From CAWBXL01 sp963837365 (GTDB lineage: Bacteria > Acidobacteriota > Terriglobia > Terriglobales > Acidobacteriaceae), in contig CAWIMW010000003.1 of assembly GCA_963837365.1 (NCBI GenBank), positions 310,001-374,000 of the forward strand: 64,000 nt of DNA, read 5' to 3'. A model generated the notes under the pieces. It saw nothing but the letters and a program-made list of their open reading frames with translations. It made no database searches and was not told the DNA's origin. The position numbers and the translations under genes are program-made. Shown piece by piece: positions 63,356 through 64,000 of the stretch (within the stretch, counting starts at the first letter, position 1; every line of letters starts with the position of its first letter).

Positions 63356-63766
63356 TCATCTTTTCGAATTCGGATTCGCCGCCACTTTATACACCCACTC
63401 CCATGCTTCTCTGTACTGCTCGAATCGGGACCGCCTCTGGTCGCTGTTGGGGAAGAGGTGCACGGACGTCATGTTCACAAATGCTTCGGGTGGGAAGACG
63501 TACCAGATGTCCAGCGGGACGATGTAGGCGATCAGCAGGTCGATTTCATCTGGGCGATAGGAAACCTTCTGGCGAGGCTGGGCGCGGATGTGGTATCCGC
63601 CGCTGCGCGCGGCGCTGACGCAATGGGCGGACTTGATTTGCACCTTGAGCAAACGTCCGCCGGCATCAATGATGAAGTCGTAGCGCTCGCTGTCTCCCCA
63701 GGGCTTGGCGACGCCGATGCCCATGGAGGCGGCCTTAGCCAGGAAGGCAGCCTCTCCTAAGATCAT
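63356..63766 (-). CDS. PD-(D/E)XK endonuclease-like protein
   Basis: 136 residues. SERYDFIIDAGGRLLKVQIKSA has the Asp...Gln-x-Lys core of small PD-(D/E)XK endonucleases; EIDLLIAYIVPLDIWYVFPPEAF is the conserved later strand-helix of that family (PDDEXK_5 type). No partner gene is seen. The ATG at 63766 lies inside a perfect palindrome (63761-63781). Cytoplasmic; DNA target unknown. Confidence 0.75.
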   Translation of the reverse strand: MILGEAAFLAKAASMGIGVAKPWGDSERYDFIIDAGGRLLKVQIKSAHCVSAARSGGYHIRAQPRQKVSYRPDEIDLLIAYIVPLDIWYVFPPEAFVNMTSVHLFPNSDQRRSRFEQYREAWEWVYKVAANPNSKR

Positions 63767-63781
63767 CGCGTCGCGATGATC
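63761..63781. promoter_or_regulatory. Perfect palindrome over the start codon of the PD-(D/E)XK gene
   Basis: GATCATCGCG-T-CGCGATGATC: ten-base arms around one base. The ATG (63764-63766 on the minus strand) is inside one arm. Could be an operator or an mRNA hairpin hiding the start. Confidence 0.5.
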
Positions 63782-63933
63782 TGCTCGGGTCTGGATGAGA
63801 GAGTTGGAGAGATCTGAAATCCCCGCTCAAGGCAAAAACCGCAAAGGGTGGCGCAGCCTCCCACCTGTCCTCAAACCCGATTGTGGGATGTTATTCTCCT
63901 GGCCTTTCCGCAATGATTATGTCCCTATCCGGA

Positions 63934-63949
63934 TGTGATTCCAATCACT
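63934..63949. promoter_or_regulatory. Second CRP/FNR-family operator
   Basis: TGTGATTCCAATCACT, 15 of 16 positions as at 29020. The target gene would be beyond the right edge. The rest of 63782-64000 shows no gene. Confidence 0.5.
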
Positions 63950-64000
63950 GAAAAGCTTGGTTCGTTGCAGGAAAATATTGGTTGTAGAGTCCAGCTCTCC

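Overview
The window looks like a chromosomal segment of an Acidobacteriota bacterium (Terriglobia / Koribacter-like). The reasons are protein families that are frequent in that phylum: a FecR/DUF6600-like Trp-rich secreted protein, an ADOP-type orphan FtsX permease, a VWFA-related fragment and a QLGQ-repeat small protein. It also has a three-gene succinate dehydrogenase with a cytochrome b subunit, moderately high GC, and intergenic spaces full of short interspersed palindromes. There is one tRNA gene (Gln, CUG), no rRNA, no CRISPR array and no recognisable transposase.

Layout. 1-5.5 kb: secreted DUF6600-like protein (runs off the left edge), an odd type IV pilin, an ACS-type MFS transporter with gluconokinase, tRNA-Gln, and a sugar-isomerase-like TIM barrel. 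5.5-15.6 kb: four alkaline-phosphatase-superfamily hydrolases with a membrane protein, a tiny RHH-like protein and an intruding AlbA_2 gene. 15.6-20.2 kb: polX, csp, nudix, a DUF2520 dehydrogenase-like gene and ymdB. 20.2-24.6 kb: a tightly overlapping nagZ-anmK-DUF1697-solute-binding-protein operon (peptidoglycan recycling). 24.8-29 kb: mutS, a GalT-like gene and a coupled small gene. 29.1-33.4 kb: haem operon hemX-hemA-hemC-hemD behind a CRP/FNR-type operator. 33.5-40.6 kb: DUF2207 membrane protein, M28 and S9 peptidases, nth, and a DUF5715-like protein. 41-45.7 kb: sdhC-sdhA-sdhB, with an antitoxin-like gene and a broken PD-(D/E)XK-like gene wedged between sdhA and sdhB. 46-50 kb: a rearranged zone (truncated ADOP permease, rdgB plus a second copy of its 3' end, truncated VWFA protein). 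50-58.5 kb: PilZ protein, candidate structured RNA, secreted protein of unknown function, ECF sigma/anti-sigma pair, hybrid histidine kinase and TonB-like protein. 58.6-62.6 kb: ilvB-ilvN-ilvC, preceded by a complete-looking attenuator (promoter, Val-rich leader peptide, terminator). 62.6-64 kb: membrane protein and a PD-(D/E)XK endonuclease whose start codon lies inside a perfect palindrome.

Many genes, including essential ones (mutS, hemC, hemD, sdhB, rdgB, anmK), carry single-base reading-frame breaks. Some twenty such breaks in 64 kb are more easily explained by consensus indel errors than by decay, so several entries are given as full-length spans with the break position noted.

The strongest new-looking observations are the ilv leader attenuator at 58574-58787, the run of perfect hairpins ending in a terminator at 51476-51720, the two-gene insertion inside the sdh operon, the duplicated rdgB 3' end that caps a truncated permease gene, and the family of interspersed hairpins whose arms vary in a compensated way.
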